Shown: piece by piece, positions 33,847 through 41,976 of the stretch
How the letters are laid out: each line of letters opens with the position of its first letter
Position numbering within the stretch: position 1 is the stretch's first letter
NCBI GenBank assembly: GCA_021325615.1
Contig: JAJPGU010000019.1
Span: 1-46,905, forward strand
DNA: 46,905 nucleotides
Source of the DNA: Nitrososphaerota archaeon
GTDB lineage: Archaea > Thermoproteota > Nitrososphaeria > Nitrososphaerales > Nitrosopumilaceae
Direction of reading: 5' to 3'
Position numbers and translations under genes: made by a program
The notes under the pieces: model-generated
What the model was told of the DNA's origin: nothing
Database searches by the model: none
Seen by the model: only the letters and a program-made list of their open reading frames with translations

Positions 33847-33898
33847 CAGAACCGAATAACGGTAGGGCTATAAGGAATTGTGAGTTGAGAAACTCCAA

Positions 33899-35923
33899 AT
33901 GCTGGTACACACAATACCGACCCCGCTGACGCAGTTCCTCTGGAACCTCTTTATCGGAATCGCCCTGATTATAACGCTCTACACCTGTAATTTCTATTAC
34001 CTTGTTTTCCTCTCAAGGCAGAAAAGGAGAACAAAATCGGTCGAGCTCAAGGATACGCCAGTGGTTACGATACAGCTGCCAATCTACAATGAAAAATACG
34101 TCGCAGCAAGGCTTGTGAACGCCGTCTGCGCCCAGGACTATCCGAAGGAAAAGATGTTCATCCAAGTGCTTGATGACTCCGACGATGACACGTCGACAAT
34201 ACTTGAGGAGCTCGTAAACGACTACAAGAGGAAAGGTTTTGACATAACGCACGTGAGGCGCGGAAACAGGAAGGGATACAAGGCAGGTGCGCTGAGGCAC
34301 GCGATGCACTCCGCAAAGGGAGACTTTGTTGCGATATTTGATGCAGACTTTATCCCGCCATCATGGTTCCTCAATAAGGCTCTCTCTTATTTCTGCAAAC
34401 CTGAGATAGGGCTCGTGCAGTGCCGATGGGGACACGTCAACGAAAAGTATTCCGCACTCACGATGGCGCAGGCTCTCAGCCTGGACTTTCACTTTCTGAT
34501 AGAACAAAAGGCGAAAAGCAACTCGCACCTGTTCATGAACTTCAACGGGACTGCGGGCGTGTGGAGAAGGGAATGCATCGAGGATTCGGGCGGATGGCAC
34601 ACTGCCACCCTGGTCGAGGACCTGGACCTCAGCTACAGGGCGCAGATGAAGGGGTGGAAGTGCGTCTTCATACCGGACATTGTGGTTGACGCCGAGCTCC
34701 CCGTCCAAATGAATGCGGCGAAGAGGCAGCAGTTCAGGTGGGCAAAGGGTTCCATCCAGTGCGCGATAAAGTTGCTCGGAGACGTCGCCATAAAGCGAAT
34801 CCCGGTAGACACAAAGGTCCAGGCATTCGTCCAGCTCACTAGACATATCGCATTCCCGCTCATGCTTGCACAGTTCCTCATACTTCCAATACTTCTTGCA
34901 TCCAAGATCAACCTCTACGTCGTAAACGGCCTCCCGGCACTTACCATAATTGCATACCTTGCCATGGGACCGTTTGTCTACATCATGATAATACGAGACC
35001 TTTATGACACGGGATGGAAGTCAAAGACCCTCTCCTACTTTTACATGGTATTCTATTCTGCAGGGATGTCGGTCAACAACACCGTGGCGGTCTTTGACGC
35101 CCTGTTTGGCAAGAAGAACGAGTTCCTCAGGACTCCGAAGTTTGGGATAGTGAACAAGAGCGATGACTGGAGGGACAAGGCATACGCCCTGCCATTTACC
35201 AAGACAACGCTACTTGAGATCTTCTTTGGCGTCTATGGAGTCATAGGCGTGTTCGTCGCCATCTTCTCGGGCAACCCAGTCTTTACCCCGATAATCGGAA
35301 TTCAGACCATAGGGTTCTTCTACATCGCCTACCTCAGCATCAACCACTCGTCATTTAAGAAAGGCAAATCAAGAAATATACCCGCCCCGTCTGGTAATCA
35401 AAGAATGGCCAGCAGCTACTACAAGTTCGCAATGGGCGGAATCATGGGTCTAATAGTGCTTGGCGTAGTCATGGCGTTTGAGGAATATAACACGACAATT
35501 TATCCGCTGGACCAAGCAAGGGGAATCTTGGGAAGGATGGAGGCTTCATCGGACCCGCCTACCGTCCAGAGCGAACTCAAGCAGGTGAGCGCCCTGATAC
35601 CGTCGCACGGCAACCCGGTATGGATCTTCCCCACCGAGGACACCGACTTTGGGGCGATGCAGGTTGATCTGCAGACGATGATGGGCACCGTTGACAAGAT
35701 TGCCACGACATCTCCTGACAGCGCGGCATTCCACACTGGAATGGCCAATGTCCACTATGAGGCTGCAGAGATTTACACAAACCTACTTGACGCAACTCCA
35801 TACATGTACGTGAGCATCTCGAACATGCTGTTTGGCTGCATCTGGGTCGGAGTAATAATCGGAATCTTTGCGGTACTCAAGAGAAAGAGAGAGCGCCTGA
35901 GAACCTACGACGTAGAGGAATAG
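33899..35923 (+). CDS. Family 2 processive-type glycosyltransferase with extra C-terminal membrane domain
   Basis: A 674-residue membrane enzyme of the cellulose synthase-like GT2 group. An N-terminal TM helix (14-38) is followed by the GT-A domain with VLDDSDDDTS (90-99), the DAD metal motif (148-150), LVEDLDLSYRA (Glu240-Asp241) and QxxRW (QQFRW, 277-281). Several TM helices lie at about 305-475. From residue ~503 there is an additional unit: one TM helix, a ~100-residue outer domain and a final TM helix with a basic tail. A TATA-like box plus ATG at 35405 could express that unit separately. Product (polysaccharide or glycolipid) unknown. Confidence 0.9.
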   Translation: MLVHTIPTPLTQFLWNLFIGIALIITLYTCNFYYLVFLSRQKRRTKSVELKDTPVVTIQLPIYNEKYVAARLVNAVCAQDYPKEKMFIQVLDDSDDDTSTILEELVNDYKRKGFDITHVRRGNRKGYKAGALRHAMHSAKGDFVAIFDADFIPPSWFLNKALSYFCKPEIGLVQCRWGHVNEKYSALTMAQALSLDFHFLIEQKAKSNSHLFMNFNGTAGVWRRECIEDSGGWHTATLVEDLDLSYRAQMKGWKCVFIPDIVVDAELPVQMNAAKRQQFRWAKGSIQCAIKLLGDVAIKRIPVDTKVQAFVQLTRHIAFPLMLAQFLILPILLASKINLYVVNGLPALTIIAYLAMGPFVYIMIIRDLYDTGWKSKTLSYFYMVFYSAGMSVNNTVAVFDALFGKKNEFLRTPKFGIVNKSDDWRDKAYALPFTKTTLLEIFFGVYGVIGVFVAIFSGNPVFTPIIGIQTIGFFYIAYLSINHSSFKKGKSRNIPAPSGNQRMASSYYKFAMGGIMGLIVLGVVMAFEEYNTTIYPLDQARGILGRMEASSDPPTVQSELKQVSALIPSHGNPVWIFPTEDTDFGAMQVDLQTMMGTVDKIATTSPDSAAFHTGMANVHYEAAEIYTNLLDATPYMYVSISNMLFGCIWVGVIIGIFAVLKRKRERLRTYDVEE

Positions 35924-35925
35924 GC

Positions 35926-37329
35926 CTACTGTATATTCAGGTCGTGCCTGACCTCATCCACGGCCCTTATCCCGAAGAGATCGCGAACCTGCTCCATCCT
36001 TACCGACTCCTTTACGAGGTCGGCCCCTATCTCTGTCACTAACATCCTGAACACGTCGGTGAACCTAATCTCCCACCTATCGGCGCAGTCAAGTATCTTC
36101 GAAACAGCCCATTGCTTCACCTCCATCGGCAAGGGCATCTTGGTCTCGGCCTCGATGGAAAGCCTGTCAAAGAGGTTTATCATGTCCACCGTCTGGGATA
36201 CCATCTTCTGTATGTCGTCAATGGTGCCATACTTTGACTCGGCCCTCATTCGTATATTGGACTGGTACTCGGAGAGGCGCAGGAGCCCCATAACTTCCCG
36301 AGAGGTGCTCTGCGACGTCTTGTGGGTGATACTTCGAATCTCGTTTATCTGCTGCGAAATGTCATGGGTGGTCTTGTTAAACTCTGAAATCGAGGCAGAG
36401 TTCCTGTTCATCATCTCTGCAAAATCAGAAATCTTTTCCTCCATCTCCTTTGTCTTTCCAAGTACGTTTTCCCTGAAGCTGCTAAACTCGGCATTTATGT
36501 TTCGGATGTCGTTGCCCAGAGACCCGAGCCCGTCGGTCCTCTTTATCAGAGAGTCAATTTCCGCGCCGACGTTCCTTATCTGAGAATCAAGGACGTTGAG
36601 GGGCTCCGTCTTTTCAACCACCTTGCCAACATCTGCCCGGAGGCTCGCTATGTTTTCCTCTAGGTTGGAGACCTTCTCGGCCCTCTCAGCCATGGCCTCG
36701 GTGTTCCTCTTCACCTTGTCAATCTCCTCGCGAAGTCCAGAAAGCGACTCCGCCTTGGCCGCAAGCTCGCGCGTGCTTTTCTTGACCTCCTCGATTTCAG
36801 GTCCGATGTTTGAAAGCAATTCGGCATTGGAGGATGCGCCCTTTATCTCCTCGCGGATCTTCTCGGTCTTTTCCGAGATGTGCATGATCATCTTCGTGTT
36901 GTTCCTAATAGAGTCAAGGTTGTCATTGACGCTTTTCATCAGCTTTTCAACGTCTGGGATCTCCTCCTGCTTCTGGTGAATCTTGGTAACCTGGTCCTGC
37001 AGCCTGCCTATCTGGTCGTTTATCTTCTCGATGAGGTTCGAGTGCGCCTTTACCTGGCTCATCCCGTGGAAGAGCCTTTGGGTGTCCTCCTCCAGTATCC
37101 CTATCTGCCTTGAGGACTTTTGTATCTGGTCAAGCGACGAGTTCACGCCGTCAATCATACTCTTCAATGAGATCAGAATCTTCTGGTTTTCCGTGAAAAT
37201 TTTCGACATTGTCTTTACTTCGGAGGCCAGCACCTGCGTTGCCTCGGAGATCGAGCCCATCTTTTTGAGCGCGTCTGAAATTGGATCCTTGGGAGCCCTC
37301 TTGGACTCACGCTGTTTTGCCTGCTTCAC
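35926..37329 (-). CDS. Long coiled-coil protein with C-terminal globular domain
   Basis: A 467-residue protein starting at GTG with TTTTTTATCGG ~25 bases upstream. Residues ~30-330 are almost entirely heptad-like repeats with recurring units such as GLGSLGNDIRNIN and LREEIDKVKRN. The last ~120 residues form a globular, helical domain (RWEIRFTDVFRMLVTEIGADL). There is no TM helix. It resembles structural or signalling rods (SMC-, MCP- or flotillin-like helices) but no specific family is recognised. It converges on the glycosyltransferase gene with a 2-base gap. Confidence 0.75.
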   Translation of the reverse strand: MKQAKQRESKRAPKDPISDALKKMGSISEATQVLASEVKTMSKIFTENQKILISLKSMIDGVNSSLDQIQKSSRQIGILEEDTQRLFHGMSQVKAHSNLIEKINDQIGRLQDQVTKIHQKQEEIPDVEKLMKSVNDNLDSIRNNTKMIMHISEKTEKIREEIKGASSNAELLSNIGPEIEEVKKSTRELAAKAESLSGLREEIDKVKRNTEAMAERAEKVSNLEENIASLRADVGKVVEKTEPLNVLDSQIRNVGAEIDSLIKRTDGLGSLGNDIRNINAEFSSFRENVLGKTKEMEEKISDFAEMMNRNSASISEFNKTTHDISQQINEIRSITHKTSQSTSREVMGLLRLSEYQSNIRMRAESKYGTIDDIQKMVSQTVDMINLFDRLSIEAETKMPLPMEVKQWAVSKILDCADRWEIRFTDVFRMLVTEIGADLVKESVRMEQVRDLFGIRAVDEVRHDLNIQ

Positions 37330-37395
37330 TTTAGTTTACAACAAACATAACCGATAAAAAAGTTCGGTTTTATTTTGTTAAAAAAATGGTCAGAA

Positions 37396-37503
37396 TTAGT
37401 TGTTGACAAGTTCGGGATCGTGCAGGACCTCGTGAAAAGTCTTTTCAACTAACCCGTTAGCAGTCTCAAAGAACTGTTTTGGGCAGAATTCACAGCTTAA
37501 CAT
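37396..37503 (-). CDS. 35-aa CxxC mini-protein under a palindromic promoter
   Basis: A complete 35-residue frame: MLSCEFCPKQFFETANGLVE, then KTFHEVLHDPELVNN and a stop. The CEFC pair and the two downstream His residues could form a zinc-finger-like site. A box (ATTAAT) lies ~26 bases before the ATG, so the transcript would be leaderless. Two palindromes sit between and on this box (37508-37535). It is downstream of msrB on the same strand. Function unknown; a small redox- or metal-responsive factor is a guess. Confidence 0.7.
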   Translation of the reverse strand: MLSCEFCPKQFFETANGLVEKTFHEVLHDPELVNN

Positions 37504-37507
37504 GGTA

Positions 37508-37535
37508 TACCGTACCATACGGTACTATTAATAGT
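37508..37535. promoter_or_regulatory. Twin palindromes at promoter of the 35-aa gene
   Basis: TACCGTA-CCA-TACGGTA (37508-37524) is a perfect 7-base inverted repeat between the TATA box and the start codon. ACTATTAATAGT (37524-37535) is a perfect 12-base palindrome containing the TATA-like ATTAAT. The location is ideal for a repressor operator; the binding protein is unknown. Confidence 0.6.
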
Positions 37536-37554
37536 GAGGTAACTGTAGTATTAC

Positions 37555-37929
37555 CTACTTTTTCTCCAGTTTGAGCGAGGCGGAGTTTATGCAGTACCGA
37601 AGCCCCGTGGGCGCAGGCCCGTCGTCAAACACATGCCCCAGGTGTGAGCCGCATTTACTGCAAAGGACCTCAGTCCTTTCCATGCCGTAACTGGTATCTG
37701 TCTCGCTCCTGACGTTGCCCCTTACGGGCTCCCAAAAGCTTGGCCATCCCGTGCCAGAATCAAACTTTGTATCCGAGTTGAAAAGGTCAGCCCCGCAGCA
37801 TTTGCACTTGTAGGTCCCCCTGTCCTTGCAGTCGTAGTATTTTCCGGTAAAGGGGGCCTCGGTTCCCTTCATCCTGCATATGGAATATTCATCGGGAGTG
37901 AGCTTGTCCTTCCAGGCCTCTTCTGCCAT
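37555..37929 (-). CDS. msrB: Peptide-methionine (R)-S-oxide reductase MsrB
   Basis: A 124-residue enzyme that repairs methionine-R-sulfoxide. It has zinc-binding Cys pairs Cys42/Cys45 and Cys90/Cys93, the [10 protein letters not shown] motif (57-66) and catalytic Cys113 in [12 protein letters not shown] 37929 is preferred over the adjacent TTG, with ATTAATATCC ~27 bases upstream. The resolving Cys position was not assigned. The next gene downstream is the 35-aa Cys protein. Confidence 0.95.
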   Translation of the reverse strand: MAEEAWKDKLTPDEYSICRMKGTEAPFTGKYYDCKDRGTYKCKCCGADLFNSDTKFDSGTGWPSFWEPVRGNVRSETDTSYGMERTEVLCSKCGSHLGHVFDDGPAPTGLRYCINSASLKLEKK

Positions 37930-38046
37930 CAAACCTAATGGGGGCCCCTTAGGATATTAATTTTTGAAAAGGTCGTAATTGGGAAGGCGGCCCTTCAAAA
38001 AGCAGTCAGATACCCCAGGTATAATTCATCATAATCAGAACACCCG

Positions 38047-38137
38047 ATCATCATTCTGCAAGCATCCTAGCCCTGAGTGCCTTATAATGTGACCGATCGC
38101 AGGCCCTGCCGCAGGCCTGCAAAGATAAGATTTTTTC
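38047..38137 (+). ncRNA. Candidate small RNA in the msrB upstream region
   Basis: The ~265-base gap contains no convincing gene. A TATAAT box (38020-38025) is followed after the usual ~25 bases by a stretch ending in a hairpin (GCAGGCC 38099-38105, GGCCTGC 38114-38120) and a T6 run (38132-38137). Such a hairpin plus T run could end a ~90-base RNA. A second box (CTTATAATG, ~38081) complicates the reading. Inferred only from layout. Confidence 0.3.
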
Positions 38138-38196
38138 ACCAAATTGTCGGTCTGGACTACGCTTGGGATTAAATAAAATTTCAGGGATTCATATCC

Positions 38197-38769
38197 ATGA
38201 AAGAGGAGGTTCTCCAGAGCATAGGATCTGCCGGAGTCCAGGGCATAAAGAAGGCAGAATTGAAGAAGACCTTTGGCAAGGAATCTGACGACATACTTGA
38301 AGGCCTTGCAAGGGAGGAAAAAATATTCATCGAGAAGAAGGGGGCTGCCTATTTTGTCTGGACAAGGGACAACTACATTCTGCATCTCACCGAGAACGAT
38401 CCCAAATTCAAACTAATACTAAACATGCTTGTAGGCGTAAGCCATTCCGTGGCGAGGCTAAAGGACCACACCCAGAACCTGAGGGAGGAGATGGAAAGGA
38501 TATCACTCCAGGACGACGAGGGTCGCATTTCAGACTTTGAAACGGTATTTGACAAGTGCCTGAGGGAGGCGGGAACCTCAATTGGATGGACGCCCTTCTC
38601 AAAGGTTAGGGAAAAGATATGTCAGGCAGGCGACCTCTCCCGTGAAAGGTTCTACCTCCTTGCGGGGGACCTTGTAGAAAGAAACCGGGACAAGTATGAG
38701 ATCTCGACCGGAGGCCAGGAGGGAATAGTCATACGGGGAATGGTCCATGGGTTTGTGAGGTCTGTATGA
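38197..38769 (+). CDS. Winged-helix protein coupled to AAA+ ATPase
   Basis: A 190-residue protein. The N-terminal ~65 residues look like a winged helix (GIKKAELKKTFGKESDDILEGLAREEKIFIEKKG). A coiled-coil segment (VARLKDHTQNLREEMERISL) and a second helical, possibly winged, domain (PFSKVREKICQAGDLSRERFYLLAGDL) follow. The last codons overlap the ATPase gene by 4 bases (ATGA), implying stoichiometric co-production. TTAAATAAAA lies ~25 bases upstream. Probably a DNA-binding partner of the ATPase. Confidence 0.7.
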   Translation: MKEEVLQSIGSAGVQGIKKAELKKTFGKESDDILEGLAREEKIFIEKKGAAYFVWTRDNYILHLTENDPKFKLILNMLVGVSHSVARLKDHTQNLREEMERISLQDDEGRISDFETVFDKCLREAGTSIGWTPFSKVREKICQAGDLSRERFYLLAGDLVERNRDKYEISTGGQEGIVIRGMVHGFVRSV

Positions 38770-40373
38770 TGTACGCGTACGGACTTGAGGCAAATCCATA
38801 TCCAAGCAGCCCGACCCCGACTGAGAAGGATGCAAGGATACTGGGCGGCAAGAGGCACAAAGAGGCCAAGGGCGCAATTGTCCAATGCATAAAGGAACTT
38901 AACGGAAAGATTCAGGGGAGGGACTGCGCCGACAACGACTTTAGGGTAATCACCGTAATCCAGGATGTAGGCTCGGGAAAAACACACCTTGCGCTGCATA
39001 TAAAAAATCTCAAGGGACATTACAACACCGAGTGCTCCTTTGTGGACCTTTCCACGATATCCCCAAAGACCATGCCGGGCATCTACAACGCCATTATCAA
39101 GGGGTTTGACAACGGCTTTTTCGTCGAGCTTCGAGCCAAATTCCTCTCATACATAGGCGAGAGGGCCGAGCAGGGAGACGGATCCGCAAAGAAAGCCCTC
39201 AACTATACCATGATGAACAGGCTTACCGGCATGACGGTAAAAGAAAAGGTGGCAGACATCATATCCGGAAAAGAGGTGCCACCGGTGGAAGGCCTGAAGC
39301 AGTTTCTGGTCCAGCGATTCAGCTACCACGAGGCGGCATTCATCAGGAGCGTCATCACCAACTCCTTCGAGGCAGTACAGAACCTGGAGGAAATGATTGG
39401 GATGGTTTCTGCCCTCTCCAGACTTTCACACCGATTCCTAGGGAAGATTACGCTTTTGGAGGTAGACGAGTTTGACGGTAACAGGGACTCTATCGAGTTT
39501 GTAAAGGGAGTGATAAACTCGCACCTCCCGGCTTGCGTGCTCTTGATAATCTCGACACCCTCGGGCTATGCGGAGGTACAGGGAGCCAATTCCTCGGTCT
39601 TTGACAGGCTTGAGAAGGCAAACTACAAGATTGACCTTGCAGGGTCGAACTCAAAGGAGGAGCTTGCGGAAATTGCAGCCGAGTACATCAGGCACAACGA
39701 CAAGCACGGAAGGTTTACGCGGCAGATGGAGGACGAACTGGCAGGAAAGATCCAAGTCCTATATGAGGAATTTCCGGAGTTTAGAAGCGTAAGGTCCGTC
39801 ATCAACATCCTTTACCACTCGATGGAAAAGTCGTCGCAGATGGGACTTGACAAGGTCGATGAGGGCACAATTGACGACGCAATAAGACAGACGTATCCCG
39901 GACTACGGGTCCGTGGAAGCATAATGGACGTTCCAATCTCCGACTTTATCGCGATAAGGAACAACTTTGGGGCGCCGTCCTCAGACAGGGATCTAAGGGA
40001 GGCGGTGCGCAACCTGACAAGCCTTGCCGAGGAGATGGGAAGCATATCACGGATAGAAAACCAAAACCTTCCGCTAGACATCCTGTACCAGGATCCCTAC
40101 GGTGCAAGGGTCGGCCTTGTAGTGGTTACAGGCACGGACGGAAAGGAGAGCCTCGAGGGCCTTTCCAACATGGCAAAATCCGCGGTGGTTGACAAGCTCG
40201 TAATCCTGACCGACAAAAGGATACCCAGCCCATACAACGCAACTGTGGTAAACGTCGACAAGTCAAAGTTGGTCGATCTGCTATACTTTAGCAGCAAGTA
40301 CAATGACAAAAAAATTGGCCAGTCAGACAACGCCCGGGCCGAGATGCTCGCAAAGACCCTCTGCATAATATAG
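38766..40373 (+). CDS. AAA+/P-loop ATPase of unknown function (ORC/ExeA/BREX-ATPase-like)
   Basis: A 535-residue protein. It begins with a YGLEANPYPSSPTPT motif like ExeA/TniB/ORC-type AAA+ proteins. The Walker A is QDVGSGKT (66-73), with Gln at the first Gly position. The Walker B is LLEVDEFD (about 228-235). Sensor-like ISTPSGY follows. Residues ~300-420 are helical; the last ~110 (VGLVVVTGTDGKESLEG to LVDLLYFSSKYN) form an alpha/beta domain that could be nuclease-like or regulatory. The partner is the winged-helix protein upstream. DNA loading, segregation or defence are possible; none is proven. Confidence 0.75.
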   Translation: MMYAYGLEANPYPSSPTPTEKDARILGGKRHKEAKGAIVQCIKELNGKIQGRDCADNDFRVITVIQDVGSGKTHLALHIKNLKGHYNTECSFVDLSTISPKTMPGIYNAIIKGFDNGFFVELRAKFLSYIGERAEQGDGSAKKALNYTMMNRLTGMTVKEKVADIISGKEVPPVEGLKQFLVQRFSYHEAAFIRSVITNSFEAVQNLEEMIGMVSALSRLSHRFLGKITLLEVDEFDGNRDSIEFVKGVINSHLPACVLLIISTPSGYAEVQGANSSVFDRLEKANYKIDLAGSNSKEELAEIAAEYIRHNDKHGRFTRQMEDELAGKIQVLYEEFPEFRSVRSVINILYHSMEKSSQMGLDKVDEGTIDDAIRQTYPGLRVRGSIMDVPISDFIAIRNNFGAPSSDRDLREAVRNLTSLAEEMGSISRIENQNLPLDILYQDPYGARVGLVVVTGTDGKESLEGLSNMAKSAVVDKLVILTDKRIPSPYNATVVNVDKSKLVDLLYFSSKYNDKKIGQSDNARAEMLAKTLCII

Positions 40374-40413
40374 CCTCTCTACCTTTTTAACGCAAGGAGG
40401 ATCCTTCCGAGGT

Positions 40414-40839
40414 ATGGGTGATTCAGAGCTTGACAGACTCATGGCCCAGCGGCACAGGGACTTTACCCTTTTTGACTTTGAGGGGAGGAAGGTCCCGTGC
40501 CTCATCATGGAGGAGGCTCGGTTCGATGAGCTGATGAAGGCGATTGCCGGAAAGCCCGTCTCGGTTGAGACAAACCTGAACATCCTCCAGGACGGGCTGG
40601 GCCACGTGTTTGTGAGGATAACCATGACGTTCTCGCAAGGGCATCTTGAGGAAAAGGTCCTGCTTTATGCAAACGAATCATTCGAGTTTTTCGAGGCCCT
40701 GGGAGAGACCTCGATGCTTGCGCTCTCATCACCACGCTCTGCATATGGCAGCACAAACGTCTTCATGATACAGCTCCCAAAACCGGAAAGGACCGAGAGC
40801 GCACTTGAGATGATAAGAAAAGGACTCAAAAAGGAGTAA
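40414..40839 (+). CDS. Hypothetical 141-aa protein
   Basis: A soluble alpha/beta protein (MGDSELDRLMAQRHRDFTLF). Strands FEGRKVPCLIMEEARFDEL and VETNLNILQDGLGHVFVRITM are followed by a helix/strand region and a basic end (ALEMIRKGLKKE). TTTTTAAC lies ~26 bases before the ATG, so transcription is probably separate from the ATPase gene although only 40 bases away. Same direction; a functional link to the ATPase pair is possible. Family not recognised. Confidence 0.65.
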   Translation: MGDSELDRLMAQRHRDFTLFDFEGRKVPCLIMEEARFDELMKAIAGKPVSVETNLNILQDGLGHVFVRITMTFSQGHLEEKVLLYANESFEFFEALGETSMLALSSPRSAYGSTNVFMIQLPKPERTESALEMIRKGLKKE

Positions 40840-40904
40840 CACCTGCGGGACATGCAAAACAAAAACCGTCTGTCCTGACGCACAGCGTGTGTATCAATTT
40901 CGTA

Positions 40905-40978
40905 TGCGGTTGCCGGGATTTGAACCCGGGTCGCGGAATTGGCAATCCCGCATATTAACCAAGCTGTACTACAACCGC
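40905..40978 (-). tRNA. tRNA-Gly (anticodon GCC)
   Basis: A full cloverleaf on the minus strand. Acceptor GCGGTTG/CAACCGC (7 bp) with discriminator A at 40905. Anticodon arm CGGGA-TTGCCAA-TTCCG gives GCC (Gly). T arm CCGGG-TTCAAAT-CCCGG. CCA is not encoded and no intron is present. A CTTTAATAG box lies ~28 bases upstream. Confidence 0.97.
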
Positions 40979-41045
40979 TCAATCGATTTAGAAATTTCTA
41001 GTCTATTAAAGGGTATGTTTCAACACGCAAATTTTTAACACTGAA

Positions 41046-41336
41046 ATGTCATGTAAAAGCGTGAACCCGCAGCTGGAGGAGAAGGTCAAGCAGAAAATAA
41101 AAGAGGTCACGGAAAAATCGGACGAGATACTGCGGATCATAGGGTCCCTTGACGACCTGCGGACCCGCTCGGATTCGTTTGCATTCGGCATCGCGGTGGG
41201 CAGGCTTTACAACTCGTTCTATTACCAGTGCAGGAGGATACTGAAACGGGACCCAACAGAGGATGAATTTTCAGAATTTCTTGAGATGCTTGGAAAGAGG
41301 CAGAAGGAAATAGTTGACGCGCTAAGACTTGACTAG
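41046..41336 (+). CDS. Hypothetical 96-aa helical protein
   Basis: An all-helical, charged protein: EEKVKQKIKEVTEKSDEILR, then RTRSDSFAFGIAVGRLYNSF and a C-terminal helix ending KEIVDALRLD. Start is ATG 41046 or the in-frame GTG at 41061, which is ~28 bases after ATTTTTAAC. The 3' end overlaps the convergent uL16 gene by 15 bases. No known domain is recognised. Confidence 0.6.
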   Translation: MSCKSVNPQLEEKVKQKIKEVTEKSDEILRIIGSLDDLRTRSDSFAFGIAVGRLYNSFYYQCRRILKRDPTEDEFSEFLEMLGKRQKEIVDALRLD

Positions 41337-41837
41337 CGGGGCCTTGAGCGCGATAATCTTGATTGTAGGGGTAACTGGAAGCTTTACTGCGGCACCATGC
41401 ATCGCTTTTTTTGCAGCCTCAAGGTGTTCCTTTTTCACAAATGCCTCCATGAGTATCTGGCCCCTGTTGACCCTTGCGGCGAGGCTTATGGCCTTGCCAA
41501 AGGCACCCCTCATCCCTTCCTGAAGCCTGTCTGCACCTGCAGTGGCAATCATCTTGTTCTCTCTGAGAAGGATGTGCGGGTAAATCCTGAGGTTTGAAAA
41601 GTATCCTGTCTCGCCGGCAACCTGCTCGATTGCCTTGTTGGCAGCAAGCCTTGCAGACTCTATTGCCATGTGCCTTACCTGGGCCTTTTCATTGGAAAGC
41701 AGCTGGATGCAGTAATCGTAATCGGCGTCCCTTTTGCCGCCGGAGAACTTGGCAATTTTTATCTGTGGCTTACCCTTGATGAATTCCTTCCTCGTATAGG
41801 GCTGGCCATTACCTGTTCGATAGTTTGCTCCGTGCAT
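41322..41837 (-). CDS. rpl10e: 50S ribosomal protein uL16 (archaeal L10e)
   Basis: A 171-residue large-subunit protein near the peptidyl-transferase centre. YTRKEFIKGKPQIKIAKF, RIYPHILLRENKMIATAGAD and LQEGMRGAFGKAISLAARVN are typical of the archaeal/eukaryotic family, and the length is normal. A TAAAATAAGG box precedes it. It stands alone rather than in the other ribosomal cluster. Confidence 0.95.
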   Translation of the reverse strand: MHGANYRTGNGQPYTRKEFIKGKPQIKIAKFSGGKRDADYDYCIQLLSNEKAQVRHMAIESARLAANKAIEQVAGETGYFSNLRIYPHILLRENKMIATAGADRLQEGMRGAFGKAISLAARVNRGQILMEAFVKKEHLEAAKKAMHGAAVKLPVTPTIKIIALKAPLVKS

Positions 41838-41976
41838 AAGAACACTTTTCCATCCTTATTTTAGCCCCTTATTTTAACCGTAAGTTCCACTCCGGCAGGG
41901 CCGTTCCTGTTGCCCAAATCCGGACCGTAGACAAATGGAATAATGTTATATTGTGATCGGATAGACAAAACCCCTA

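Noticed and set aside
33882-33895. GAGTT-GAGA-AACTC inverted repeat before the glycosyltransferase gene
   Set aside because: A 5-bp stem is short enough to occur by chance, and it lacks other support.
38035-38385. 116-aa minus-strand open frame upstream of the winged-helix gene
   Set aside because: It overlaps the winged-helix gene start antisense, has no family-like features, and covers promoter and hairpin elements.
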